DNA from: Planctomycetota bacterium
Lineage (GTDB): Bacteria > Planctomycetota > UBA8108 > UBA1146 > JAJFFE01
Direction: 5' to 3'
Length of the DNA: 38,278 bases
Assembly: GCA_021776775.1 (NCBI GenBank)
Contig: JAJFFE010000092.1
Location: 1-38,278 of the forward strand
This document shows positions 1-7,613 of this stretch, piece after piece (the stretch's first letter is position 1; the number at the start of each line of letters is the position of its first letter). The notes under the pieces are model-generated. The model was not told the origin of the DNA. It saw only the letters and a list, made by a program, of their open reading frames with translations, and made no database searches. The translations under genes and the position numbers were made by a program.

Positions 1-18
1 AGCTTCCGGCGGCCAGCA

Positions 19-68
19 CGCCCGGCGAAACTCGAAGTATGAGCAATACGACTGCGTTTCGCCGGGCG
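19..68. repeat. 13-bp inverted repeat
   Basis: The arm at 19-31 (CGCCCGGCGAAAC) is exactly complementary to 56-68, with a 24-base loop. Neither side has a clear T-tract, so it is only a possible stem-loop or weak terminator for a gene outside the window. Confidence 0.4.
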
Positions 69-122
69 CACTGACCTTGAAATCGCGACCTCTCGCATCA
101 ACAGCACTTTTCGGCCGCACCT

Positions 123-355
123 CTAGCCCGGACTATTCATCAGGCGGAGTCGTTATGCGCCCGAAAGGGCGCCAATCGTACCGAGCGCGGACAGCGGAGG
201 ACAATCGAGGGATGATCAACGGACCACAGGCTGCGATTTCCGTGAAGATCCAGGCACGACGCCGCAGTCGACCTAGGGGTCTTCAAGAAGGAGTAACGCA
301 GAGATTCGCGGGAAGCGCAGCCTGCGCGGCTTCGCCTGATGAATAGTCCGGGCTA
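123..355. mobile_element. MITE-like element with 24-bp perfect terminal inverted repeats
   Basis: The 24 bases at about 123-146 are repeated as an exact reverse complement at about 332-355, enclosing roughly 185 bases with no transposase. The outermost four bases at each end are the palindrome CTAG, so the true ends could be 20-bp repeats flanked by a CTAG (or TA) target duplication. The interior is short and non-coding, as expected for a non-autonomous element mobilised in trans. The transposase family cannot be named from this sequence. A hairpin with a regulatory role is a less likely alternative, since the two arms are far apart. Confidence 0.6.
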
Positions 356-628
356 GGGCGGACAAACGAGCTTGCTGGGAACGAAACTAAAAAACCGAGG
401 CCGGCACAACGAATGGGGTCTGTTATGGCTGCTCCCGTCAAGGCCTGACCAAATTCACAGTCCACCGCTTGCCGACCTCGGATTACGGCCCTCGGTTCGA
501 GGGTTATTTCTCGAGACGACTGTTTCTCTTGCTCGTCCTCCAAGCAGCTGTTTCGCGAACAGAGCCCAAAGGGAATTGCCGTCATGTACGAATGCGATTG
601 CTTGCCACCGATAGCGGTGAGCAAAGAA

Positions 629-716
<88 letters not shown>

Positions 717-810
717 GTCGGCGTAACATGGTCGGCAGACGTGCCGGGAATCGTCGAGTGAGCCGGCTGTCGCCGGAAGACGTCCGGGGACGCCCCTTTG
801 ACAACTCGAA

Positions 811-903
<93 letters not shown>

Positions 904-1036
904 ACACTTATCGCTCGCTCGACGACGTCGACTCCCGACGTCGTTTTCTGTCTCACGCGACGTGCTGATCACGGTCGATCTCCAACCGTGGACTGCGCGC
1001 GTTGAGACGTCGTCTCGATTTCAAAGATCGTTCCGG

Positions 1037-1543
1037 TCAGCGTCCGCGTCGTTCTCGAAAGAACTGACTCAGAATCTCACCGCACTCCTCACCGAGGAGT
1101 CCTGCTTCCCAGGCCACATCGTGATTGAACAGCCCAGGGTGCCACAGCCGGACGACGGAATCCACCGCACCGGCCTTGAGGTCTCTCGCTCCGTAGAGCA
1201 CGCGCGGAACGCGTGCCTGCAAGATGGCCCCTGCGCACATGGCACACGGTTCCAAAGTGCTGTAGAGCGTTGTCGACTCCAGTCGCCACGCGCCCAACGC
1301 TTCGGACGCTTGGCCGATGGCCAACATCTCGGCGTGCGCCGTTGCGTCGCGGAGGCTTTCTTTCTGATTGTGAGCCCGAGCGATGATCCCCAAGTCTGGG
1401 TGAACGATGATCACACCGACAGGGACTTCACCGTCGCGGGCTGCGGCCTCGGCTTCCGCCAACGCCATTCTCATGTATCGGGAGTCGGGATTGTCTTCGA
1501 GCCAGGAAAAGCTCACAGCCGCTGCTCTCCTCCGGCTCGACAT
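1037..1543 (-). CDS. tadA: tRNA adenosine(34) deaminase TadA
   Basis: TadA deaminates adenosine 34 of tRNA-Arg(ACG) to inosine in the cytoplasm, so that one tRNA can read CGU, CGC and CGA. The 168-residue protein is of normal family length and shows the zinc-deaminase signature. HAE (about 70-72) supplies a zinc ligand and the proton-shuttle glutamate, and PCAMC (about 99-103) supplies the two zinc cysteines. The N-terminal helix region MRMALAEAEAAARDGEVPVG (about 24-43) is typical. The first ~20 residues are poorly conserved and no good Shine-Dalgarno precedes the ATG, so a start further inside is possible. Its own substrate, tRNA-Arg(ACG), lies immediately upstream on the same strand. Confidence 0.95.
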   Translation of the reverse strand: MSSRRRAAAVSFSWLEDNPDSRYMRMALAEAEAAARDGEVPVGVIIVHPDLGIIARAHNQKESLRDATAHAEMLAIGQASEALGAWRLESTTLYSTLEPCAMCAGAILQARVPRVLYGARDLKAGAVDSVVRLWHPGLFNHDVAWEAGLLGEECGEILSQFFRERRGR

Positions 1544-1679
1544 TCACAGATGCACCGTCGTCGGTGAAGCGGTGAACCCGAACGAGGCGTCTAGCTCAGC
1601 GCCGAAGGTGCACTCTGCAACGACGACCTCAAGTGCAACGACCTCAAGCCAGATTGCCGACAGCAAGAGAAGAAAAAAA

Positions 1680-1752
1680 TGCGCCCGGCAGGATTCGAAC
1701 CTGCAACCTACGGTTTCGTAGACCGGCACTCTATCCATTGAGCTACGGGCGC
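1680..1752 (-). tRNA. tRNA-Arg (ACG)
   Basis: On the minus strand the acceptor GCGCCCG pairs with CGGGCGC and is followed by an A discriminator. The D-arm is TAGCTCAATGGATAGAG, the anticodon loop CTACGAA gives anticodon ACG, and the T-arm is GCAGGTTCGAATCCTGC. CCA is not encoded; the gene runs directly into a run of Ts on its own strand. A34 is the target of TadA, whose gene lies 136 bases downstream. Confidence 0.95.
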
Positions 1753-1765
1753 AACGAGGCTCGGG

Positions 1766-1794
1766 AAGGTATCTTCGTGCATCGGGGTTGTCAA
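1766..1794 (-). promoter_or_regulatory. Sigma-70-type promoter for tRNA-Arg (and possibly tadA)
   Basis: On the minus strand TTGACA (1794-1789) is followed after 17 bases by TACCTT (1771-1766). The -10 ends 13 bases before the tRNA-Arg 5' end. The perfect -35, ideal spacing and position make this a strong stable-RNA promoter. Confidence 0.75.
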
Positions 1795-1845
1795 GGCGGT
1801 ATTGAGCGCGGTTATGGCGCCTCGAAACTTAGCACGGACAAGGCG

Positions 1846-3099
1846 TTACTCCTCGGTTCGCCCGTCGACGTCGTCGCCGTCCGCCGAAGTTTCCGTCGAG
1901 TCGGGGTCACTCTCGTCGCCGGAGACGTCCAACGAGGCGCCGTCCGTGTCGGGCGCACCGTCTAAGGACGACTCTGCCGTTGCGTCGTCAGAGCTCGAAT
2001 CCAGGGGTTCGGAAGCGGCCGGCTCCTCAGCGCTGCCGTGGTCTTCAGCACTGCCGTGTTCTGCAGCCAGTTCGTGTTCATCAGCCGGCTCGTGATCTTC
2101 AACCGGTCCGGGTTCCACTGCCGAGACTTCTTCGGCCACGACCACACCGGACGAAGAGCCGAGCTCGAGAAACGCGGACGGATCGGGCAATTCCCCGAGG
2201 CTGTTCAGACCGAACTGATCGAGAAATTCATCGGTCGTCGCGTACAAGAGCGCGCGCCCGATCGCTTCGTCGCGCCCGGCCACTCCGACGAGGTTCCACT
2301 CCATGAGGTTCTTGACGATCGTCCCGCTCTGCACTCCGCGAATCGAATCGAGATCGGCACGACGGATGGGCTGCCGGTACGCGATGATCGCCAAGGTCTC
2401 GAACGCTGCTTTGGACAAGCGAATCCGCTTACGTTCTCCCCTCAGCCGCGCGACGAAGGGCGCTAACTCCGGTCGCGTCAACAGCCGGTAGCCGCCGGCG
2501 TCTTGAATCAAGCTGTAGCCGCGCTTTTCGTCCGTCGCAAGGTCACCCTCGAGCGCCAAGAGTTGAGCCTCGATTTCCGCCTTCGGCGCCTCTTTCAACA
2601 TTCGATTGAGACGCCGCAACGACAGCGGATCCGAACTCGCGAACAGCAAGGACTCGAGCACTTGACGCAGTCGCACCCCTTCGAGCCCCTCGGGTTCGTC
2701 GGAGTCAGCCGACGCTTCGGGCACTTCGGCGGACGCTGCGGCGGACGAATCGTCGGCTGCACTCGCTGCTTCCTCGTCGACGACGCTCGGGTCGACCGTG
2801 TCGGTCTCGGGCGCAACTTCGTGAGAGTCGGACAAGTCCGGTGCGTCGATCACGGTCGCATCAGCGGCCAATACCACCTCGGCATCGGCGTCGACCTCGG
2901 CCACGGAAGCCCCGTTGGTCGCCGGCTCCGCCTTCGACTTCTTGTTGCGAGCCTTCTTCTTACGGCCCTTTGACTTCTTCTTCGCAGACGGCGGCTGGTC
3001 GGACTCCGACCCCTTGGACGTAGCCGTGCCGCCCCCTTCGCCAGTCGTCACTTCTTCTTCGGACACCCGTGCAACCCTCTTCCAACTGACGTTTCTCAT
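1846..3099 (-). CDS. scpB: Segregation and condensation protein ScpB with low-complexity tails
   Basis: ScpB partners with ScpA and SMC in the bacterial condensin that organises and segregates the chromosome. The recognisable core is about residues 138-310, beginning RLRQVLESLLFASSDPLSLR and including AFETLAIIAYRQPIRRADLD and GTIVKNLMEWNLV, which form the two winged-helix domains. The protein is 417 residues, about twice the usual ScpB length. A Lys-rich then Ala/Asp/Glu-rich segment precedes the core, and an acidic Ser/Asp/Glu/His tail of about 100 residues follows it. These flanks look disordered. The gene lies 60 bases downstream of the prolyl-isomerase gene and is probably co-transcribed with it. 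ScpA is not in the window. Confidence 0.9.
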   Translation of the reverse strand: MRNVSWKRVARVSEEEVTTGEGGGTATSKGSESDQPPSAKKKSKGRKKKARNKKSKAEPATNGASVAEVDADAEVVLAADATVIDAPDLSDSHEVAPETDTVDPSVVDEEAASAADDSSAAASAEVPEASADSDEPEGLEGVRLRQVLESLLFASSDPLSLRRLNRMLKEAPKAEIEAQLLALEGDLATDEKRGYSLIQDAGGYRLLTRPELAPFVARLRGERKRIRLSKAAFETLAIIAYRQPIRRADLDSIRGVQSGTIVKNLMEWNLVGVAGRDEAIGRALLYATTDEFLDQFGLNSLGELPDPSAFLELGSSSGVVVAEEVSAVEPGPVEDHEPADEHELAAEHGSAEDHGSAEEPAASEPLDSSSDDATAESSLDGAPDTDGASLDVSGDESDPDSTETSADGDDVDGRTEE

Positions 3100-3159
3100 C
3101 GGACGAAATACGAAATCCAGCGCGGAATCATGACGGCGAGCGCCCTGGCCATCGCTCGG

Positions 3160-4164
3160 TCAATCTTGGCCGCGTTTCCACCGATCGTCACCGAAAACCG
3201 TGGCCGCGATCCGCGACCTGAGTAATTGTTCGACGGCCGAAATTTCGGCGTCGGTGGCGGGAGTCTCGTACAGCTGACCACGAATCTCGTCTCGGACTTC
3301 AGCCAGCGCTCGTGCGGGGATTTTGCGCTCGACGCGAAAGATGTGAAAGCCGTAATCGGCTTCCCGGATCGGTTCTGAGGTTTCTCCAACCTCGAGAGCG
3401 AAGATCACGCGCCCCAATTCCGGGTCCATCGGGGTCGTCTTCGAAATCAAGCCCATGTCCCCCCCGCGGGGAGCCGTCTCCGGGTGCGCCGACAACTCCC
3501 GCGCCAGCGCCCCGAAGTCTTCGCCGTTGGCCAGTCGCACCAAGACCTTGTCCGCTTCTCGACGGACCCGGGCCACGGCGGACTCGGACGGACTCCCCGC
3601 CACCCCGAACGGCAGCGCAATGTGACGGACGGAAATCCGGTCGCTGGCGTATGTCCTCGCGTACACCTGCTGAATCTGCTGCTCACCGATCTTTCGCTGC
3701 GGAACAACGACCTTCTCCAAGAGCAACGCATTTCGTAGCTCGAGCCGCAATTCTTCGGCGACATCACCGCGATCGAGACCGACTTGAGCGAGACGCCGAT
3801 CCAGCTCCGCCGTCGCCTGAGACAGCTCTTGTTGCACAGCCCGCTCGACCTCGTCCGGCGTAACACCCACCCCGAGGCGCTCCGCTTCGATCTCGAAGAG
3901 CGCCTCGCGGATCAAGCCGAGCAACGCCCGCTTTCCGTAGTACCGGTCGAGGATTCGCCGCTCCAGATCGCTACGTCGAATCGTTCGATCCCCGACAATC
4001 GCGAGAACCGGATCCGGCTCTTTGCCACTTCGCTCCGGCATGACGCACCCCGCAAGAGCCACCGCCGCGACCAGAGAGATCACCACAAAGCGGAATCGGG
4101 TTGGCGTCTGGCGGCGAACTTTCGTGCCGGACGGGCCGAGGTTCACTTCACAACCGTTGTTCAT
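3160..4164 (-). CDS. Lipoprotein parvulin-type peptidyl-prolyl isomerase (SurA/PrsA-like)
   Basis: This is a predicted envelope foldase that isomerises proline bonds in exported proteins. The N-terminus has a positively charged stretch, a hydrophobic segment and a lipobox ending LAGC, with the lipidated cysteine at 40. A SurA-like helical region (about 50-165) follows. A parvulin domain runs from about 177 (ISVRHIALPF) through GEDFGALARELSAHPETAPRGG to YGFHIFRVE near 280. The ATG overlaps the stop of the GalE-like gene as ATGA, so the two are translationally coupled. At 334 residues it has a single parvulin domain, closer to PrsA than to two-domain SurA. Confidence 0.88.
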   Translation of the reverse strand: MNNGCEVNLGPSGTKVRRQTPTRFRFVVISLVAAVALAGCVMPERSGKEPDPVLAIVGDRTIRRSDLERRILDRYYGKRALLGLIREALFEIEAERLGVGVTPDEVERAVQQELSQATAELDRRLAQVGLDRGDVAEELRLELRNALLLEKVVVPQRKIGEQQIQQVYARTYASDRISVRHIALPFGVAGSPSESAVARVRREADKVLVRLANGEDFGALARELSAHPETAPRGGDMGLISKTTPMDPELGRVIFALEVGETSEPIREADYGFHIFRVERKIPARALAEVRDEIRGQLYETPATDAEISAVEQLLRSRIAATVFGDDRWKRGQD

Positions 4165-5357
4165 GCTTCTGTGCTCTCCTCATAGCTCCGAAGGATCGAG
4201 ATCAGCTGCGAGGTCGACAGGATTCCGAGTTCGAGCATGTGCAGACCTATCAACTTGTGCTCGCCGCCCTCCTGACTCTCTCGCATTTGACGGTCGAGAG
4301 CGCGCTGGACGTCGGACTCGGTGGCGAAGCCGAGTCGGACCGCGACCGCACCGAAACGTTGCGCCTTGTCGCTGTCGGCGGGATCCGTGCGAACCAGCGT
4401 GAAGCCTGACGGATGGCGACGGTGCCACGCCCAGGCCGTGCGAAGAATCGTCTCGCGATCGGAGAACTGTGGCTCCCAACCCAACAGATCTTGGGCAGGG
4501 TCAGGATCTCCGATCACACTGGCCGGGGTGCCGGGCTCCGCGGTCAGCATGGTCGTCTGGATCTCGAGATCGTCGACCACGCCTCGCGACTCGGCAACAA
4601 TTTCTCGCTCGCTCAACCCCAGTCCCGTCGCCACGTCAATCGCGCGCCCCGCCAACTCCGCGCCGGACCGGGTCGACTCCAAGGCGTCAATCGCGAGCAA
4701 ATGGGCGCGAGCGACATCCGTCACGTGAACGTAGTCACGAACCGCCGAACGATCAGGCGTGTCAAATCCGTCACCACGGAACGTAACGGGACCGCCGAGT
4801 CCAAGCGCCGAGCGGAACAACCGCGGAACCAAGTGGCTCTCCGGCCGATGATCTTCGCCGATGTCTCCGGCCAAATCGGCTCCGGCGACGGCGAACATGC
4901 GCAACGCGACGAATCGCAGCGCGTGGCTTTGCGCCAAACGACTCAAGAGTTCTTCCGCGCTGCGGTGAGCGAATCCCAAATCCGACGAAGGATTGGCGGT
5001 TACCGCCGCCGAAGAGCCGTAGACCAATCGCTCTACGGCCGCATCGGTCATCGCCCGAGCAAGGTTCAACGTTCCCCCGACGATGGTCTGCATCGACGCC
5101 GCGGTGCGGTCACGCGTTTCGTGAGCGGAGTGAGACGAGGCGAGGTGGATCACCGCCGAGAATCGGAAGTTCTCGAACAGAGCTCGCAGCGCCTTCGGCT
5201 CACGGATGTCGCCGCTGACTTGCTCGACCCCGTCCACCGCATCCGCGTGGCCCGTCGAATAGTTGTCGAACACGACGACCTCGTGCCCGACGCGCCGACA
5301 CTCTCGAACCACGTGACTGCCGACGTAACCGGCTCCTCCGGCGACAAGAATCCTCAA
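4161..5357 (-). CDS. GalE-like extended SDR protein lacking YxxxK, with a C-terminal extra module
   Basis: Residues 1-310 match UDP-glucose 4-epimerase-type dehydrogenases. They include the NAD-binding GGAGYVGSH (7-15), an Asp at the end of strand 2 (VVFDNYSTGH), GD at 49-50, VIHLAS (69-74), GSSAAV (114-119), ALRMFAVAGA (151-160) and VRDYVHVTDVARAHL. The usual segment between SSAxVYG and the helix carrying YxxxK is shortened to NPSSDLGFAHRSAEE, so neither the catalytic Tyr nor the Lys is present. Residues about 325-398 form an added helical module with two similar halves (LGFATESDVQRALDRQ and LGILSTSQLISILRS), resembling the N-terminal module of GspE/MshE-type proteins. I infer a sugar-nucleotide or NAD-binding protein without normal epimerase chemistry. 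It starts the minus-strand cluster with the prolyl isomerase and scpB. Confidence 0.8.
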   Translation of the reverse strand: MRILVAGGAGYVGSHVVRECRRVGHEVVVFDNYSTGHADAVDGVEQVSGDIREPKALRALFENFRFSAVIHLASSHSAHETRDRTAASMQTIVGGTLNLARAMTDAAVERLVYGSSAAVTANPSSDLGFAHRSAEELLSRLAQSHALRFVALRMFAVAGADLAGDIGEDHRPESHLVPRLFRSALGLGGPVTFRGDGFDTPDRSAVRDYVHVTDVARAHLLAIDALESTRSGAELAGRAIDVATGLGLSEREIVAESRGVVDDLEIQTTMLTAEPGTPASVIGDPDPAQDLLGWEPQFSDRETILRTAWAWHRRHPSGFTLVRTDPADSDKAQRFGAVAVRLGFATESDVQRALDRQMRESQEGGEHKLIGLHMLELGILSTSQLISILRSYEESTEA

Positions 5358-5614
5358 CGGGCGACTCCTCCGGGGCGAACGGGTGACCTGAAAAATTCGC
5401 CCGTACTACCGTTGTTGCGAGTTCTCGAACTCGTTACCTATGCATGTTCAGACACGCGTGTGGCTCGGACCGACTCCGAACCACGCCACGACAAACCCTA
5501 ACGTCCTTCGCAACAAAACGCTTTGTCCATCACCTCGGTTTTGCGGTCCGGTCAGCTCTGATCGACGTGGCCGGGGGCGGACCTTGCCGGGCGGCGGCGG
5601 AAAGAGAGCACTCA
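5358..5614. promoter_or_regulatory. Divergent intergenic region between the GalE-like gene and rph
   Basis: This 257-base region must carry promoters in both directions, since the flanking genes diverge. I see no consensus -35/-10 pair worth naming. The plus-strand end has an A/G-rich GAAAGAGAG about 5 bases before the rph ATG, acting as its ribosome binding site. Confidence 0.4.
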
Positions 5615-6316
5615 ATGAGTCGATTCGAAGGACGAGCTCACGACGCAATTCGACCGGTCGAGGTGGTACGGGGATTCGTCGACGGGCGGCCGAACAGCGT
5701 GCTGTATTCATCGGGTCAGACCCGCGTCATCTGTGTGGCGACGTTTGCCGACGACACGCCGTCGTGGCTCGGGGACGGACGCGGTTGGTTGACCGCCGAG
5801 TACTCTCTGCTCCCGTATTCGACCATGCCAAGGAACAACCGTGCGCGTGGCAAAGCGGATGGTCGAACCACAGAAATTCAACGGCTCATCGGACGATCAC
5901 TGCGGGCGAGCCTCGACCTGTCGGCTATGCCGGGACGTGCCATTCAAGTCGACTGTGATGTGTTGCTCGCCGACGGTGGAACCCGCACCGCGTCGATCTG
6001 CGGCGCCAGCCTCGCGCTGGATGGGCTGATCACCGATGCGCTCAAGGCGGGTTTCATCAAGAAGGATCCACGGATTGCACGCTTGCTTGCCATCAGCTGC
6101 GGCCTCGTCGGAGACGAACTGTACCTCGACCTCGACTACGAAGAAGACTCGAGGGCTGCCATCGATATCAATGTGGTCGGCACGACGGACGACACGATTG
6201 TCGAAATCCAGGGAACGTCGGAGAGCCACCCGCTCCCGCGCAAGCGCTGGACCGAATTGGTCGATCTCGCCATGAACGGCATTCAGCAAGTCGCGGGCGG
6301 CCTCGAAGGTGCGTGA
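5615..6316 (+). CDS. rph: Ribonuclease PH
   Basis: RNase PH is a phosphorolytic 3'-5' exoribonuclease that trims tRNA 3' ends using phosphate; it works as a hexameric ring in the cytoplasm. The 233-residue protein spans the whole family. Landmarks are IRPVEV near the N-terminus, GWLTAEYSLLPYST, the phosphate-binding GRTTEIQRLIGR, DCDVLLADGGTRTAS and the catalytic acidic motif DYEEDSRAAIDINVV. The open frame extends 57 codons upstream, but homology and GAAAGAGAG before ATG 5615 support this start. Three tRNA genes here lack an encoded CCA, so 3' processing by such an enzyme followed by CCA addition is relevant to this genome. It is divergent from the GalE-like gene. Confidence 0.96.
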   Translation: MSRFEGRAHDAIRPVEVVRGFVDGRPNSVLYSSGQTRVICVATFADDTPSWLGDGRGWLTAEYSLLPYSTMPRNNRARGKADGRTTEIQRLIGRSLRASLDLSAMPGRAIQVDCDVLLADGGTRTASICGASLALDGLITDALKAGFIKKDPRIARLLAISCGLVGDELYLDLDYEEDSRAAIDINVVGTTDDTIVEIQGTSESHPLPRKRWTELVDLAMNGIQQVAGGLEGA

Positions 6317-6326
6317 AGGCGAAGGC

Positions 6327-7565
6327 TCAGCGCCGGGGTCGAGCCGCTCGCCCCACCCAACCGGTCCCGAGATCGACGCTGACTCGGTCGCGCATGTCAC
6401 TCCACGAGGTGCGCCATTGATCGGCGGACCGTGAGTTCAGCCCGAGAAGCCGACTCAACGTACGATCGATCCGTCGAGACCACTCGCGCTGCGTTTCCAT
6501 GACGTCGATCATCGGATCGATCGCCGAGCGGTGAGGGAAGTTCTCGACGAAGCCGAGCAGACGGCCGAGGTGGTGCGCGTCGACCTCGTCGACGGGACGC
6601 GCTGCACCGTCACCCGTCGCACCGTCACCCGTCGCACCGTCTCCACGGGCGCCCACCCGCCCCCCGGCCACGGCACGCCCGAGATCCCGTGCCACCCACA
6701 GGCCAACTTCTCCGCGGCCGTACCGCCCGAGAAGCGCAGTGAACCCATCGATGCACGCCGGTACCGACTCGTTGAGCCACGCGCGGTACAGCGGCGCGGC
6801 CCCAGCTGCGAAGCCAAAGTTGGAGAGCACGTCGCCGCACATCAGTCGCTCGACCGGACTCTTGTCGGACAGCTTGGCGATCAGCGTCGGAATCAAACGG
6901 TCGTCGTTGACTTTGATGAGTTGCAGCCGAGCGTTCTCGCGGATGAACTTGTTCTCGTGGTGCACGTCGCCAAGCAGGGTCAAGAACTCAGAGACCGCCT
7001 CGCCGACCCGGATCCGGTCGACCTCGACCGGTGTGTGCCATGATCCGCGAAACCGGACCAACCCCTGACCCTTGAGCTCGGATCGCCGCACCCAACGATT
7101 CTTGTGGAGGACGAACCCCAGCTGCTGACGCGCTCCTTCGTGATGGGGATCGATCTTCAGTATCAGGCGGTACACGGCCAGGGCACTCTTACGAAGCCCC
7201 TTGACCTCCGCCCACGCGGCGAGTTCGATCAGGGCGCGTCGATCCTCCTTGGCAATCGCGTTCAGCCGGCGACGTAGCTCGTCGATCGGCGCCTCACCCG
7301 AGACCCGCTTTGCAACGTCGTCTCGTCGGAGAGTGACCACGTTGCCTTCGTCGATCGTGATTCGATACTGTCCGGAACCCAGCTCTTCGACTCGTCCTTC
7401 GAGACGATTGCCGTTCTTCAGGATCAGCACGTCGGCCGCGACCGGTGGGCAGAGAAGCATCCCCACGAGGAGTGCGAGAGGGAGCCAGATGAAGCGAGCA
7501 AGCCTCGCCGTGAACGGCCGCGATGTAGGATTCGACCGTGAAGTCAGGTGTCGACGTTCGTACAA
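6327..7565 (-). CDS. Secreted protein of unknown function with NGxxxxG domain and repeat-like helical region
   Basis: I do not recognise a named family. After a signal peptide (FIWLPLALLVGMLL, then a likely cut near VAADV) there is a small beta domain with LILKNGNRLEGRVEELGSG. This type is common near the N-terminus of exported planctomycete proteins. A helical region of TPR/HEAT character follows (AVYRLILKIDPHHEGARQQL). A short Gly-Asp-Gly-Ala-Thr repeat near residue 320 is encoded by a 15-bp tandem repeat. I place the start at TTG 7565 because AAAGGTG lies five bases before it; the upstream GTG at 7595 has no ribosome binding site. It converges with rph, with the two ends 10 bases apart, and diverges from rdgB. 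Confidence 0.65.
   Translation of the reverse strand: MYERRHLTSRSNPTSRPFTARLARFIWLPLALLVGMLLCPPVAADVLILKNGNRLEGRVEELGSGQYRITIDEGNVVTLRRDDVAKRVSGEAPIDELRRRLNAIAKEDRRALIELAAWAEVKGLRKSALAVYRLILKIDPHHEGARQQLGFVLHKNRWVRRSELKGQGLVRFRGSWHTPVEVDRIRVGEAVSEFLTLLGDVHHENKFIRENARLQLIKVNDDRLIPTLIAKLSDKSPVERLMCGDVLSNFGFAAGAAPLYRAWLNESVPACIDGFTALLGRYGRGEVGLWVARDLGRAVAGGRVGARGDGATGDGATGDGAARPVDEVDAHHLGRLLGFVENFPHRSAIDPMIDVMETQREWSRRIDRTLSRLLGLNSRSADQWRTSWSDMRDRVSVDLGTGWVGRAARPRR
6604..6641. repeat. 15-bp tandem repeat, about 2.5 units
   Basis: The unit GCACCGTCACCCGTC is repeated in frame inside the secreted-protein gene and encodes Gly-Asp-Gly-Ala-Thr units on the minus strand. Copy number could vary between strains without breaking the frame. 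Confidence 0.7.
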
Positions 7566-7566
7566 T
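7561..7566 (+). promoter_or_regulatory. Candidate -10 element (TACAAT) for rdgB
   Basis: TACAAT lies about 48 bases before the GTG of rdgB. No good -35 is seen at 16-18 bases upstream. It overlaps the start codon of the divergent secreted-protein gene, so the assignment is tentative. Confidence 0.3.
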
Positions 7567-7613
7567 CCGTCACCTTTACATGGGAGCAACCGCACGAAGA
7601 GGGAGCGTCGCTC

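Larger units (their letters stand above)
1..628. other. Gene-free segment with a MITE-like element
   Basis: No reading frame here has family resemblance, and the open frames on both strands overlap one another without a convincing ribosome binding site. The stretch holds a 13-bp inverted repeat (19-31 with 56-68) and a MITE-like element (123-355, listed separately). The rest, 356-628, is downstream of the minus-strand tRNA-Ser gene and shows nothing I can name. Confidence 0.6.

Noticed and set aside
922..944. Hairpin ACGACGTCG / CGACGTCGT followed by TTTT on the plus strand as a terminator
   Set aside because: No plus-strand gene precedes it; it lies in the upstream region of the minus-strand tRNA-Ser(CGA) gene.
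5444..5614. N-terminal extension of RNase PH to 5444
   Set aside because: These 57 residues do not resemble RNase PH, which begins at the ATG at 5615 with an A/G-rich binding site.
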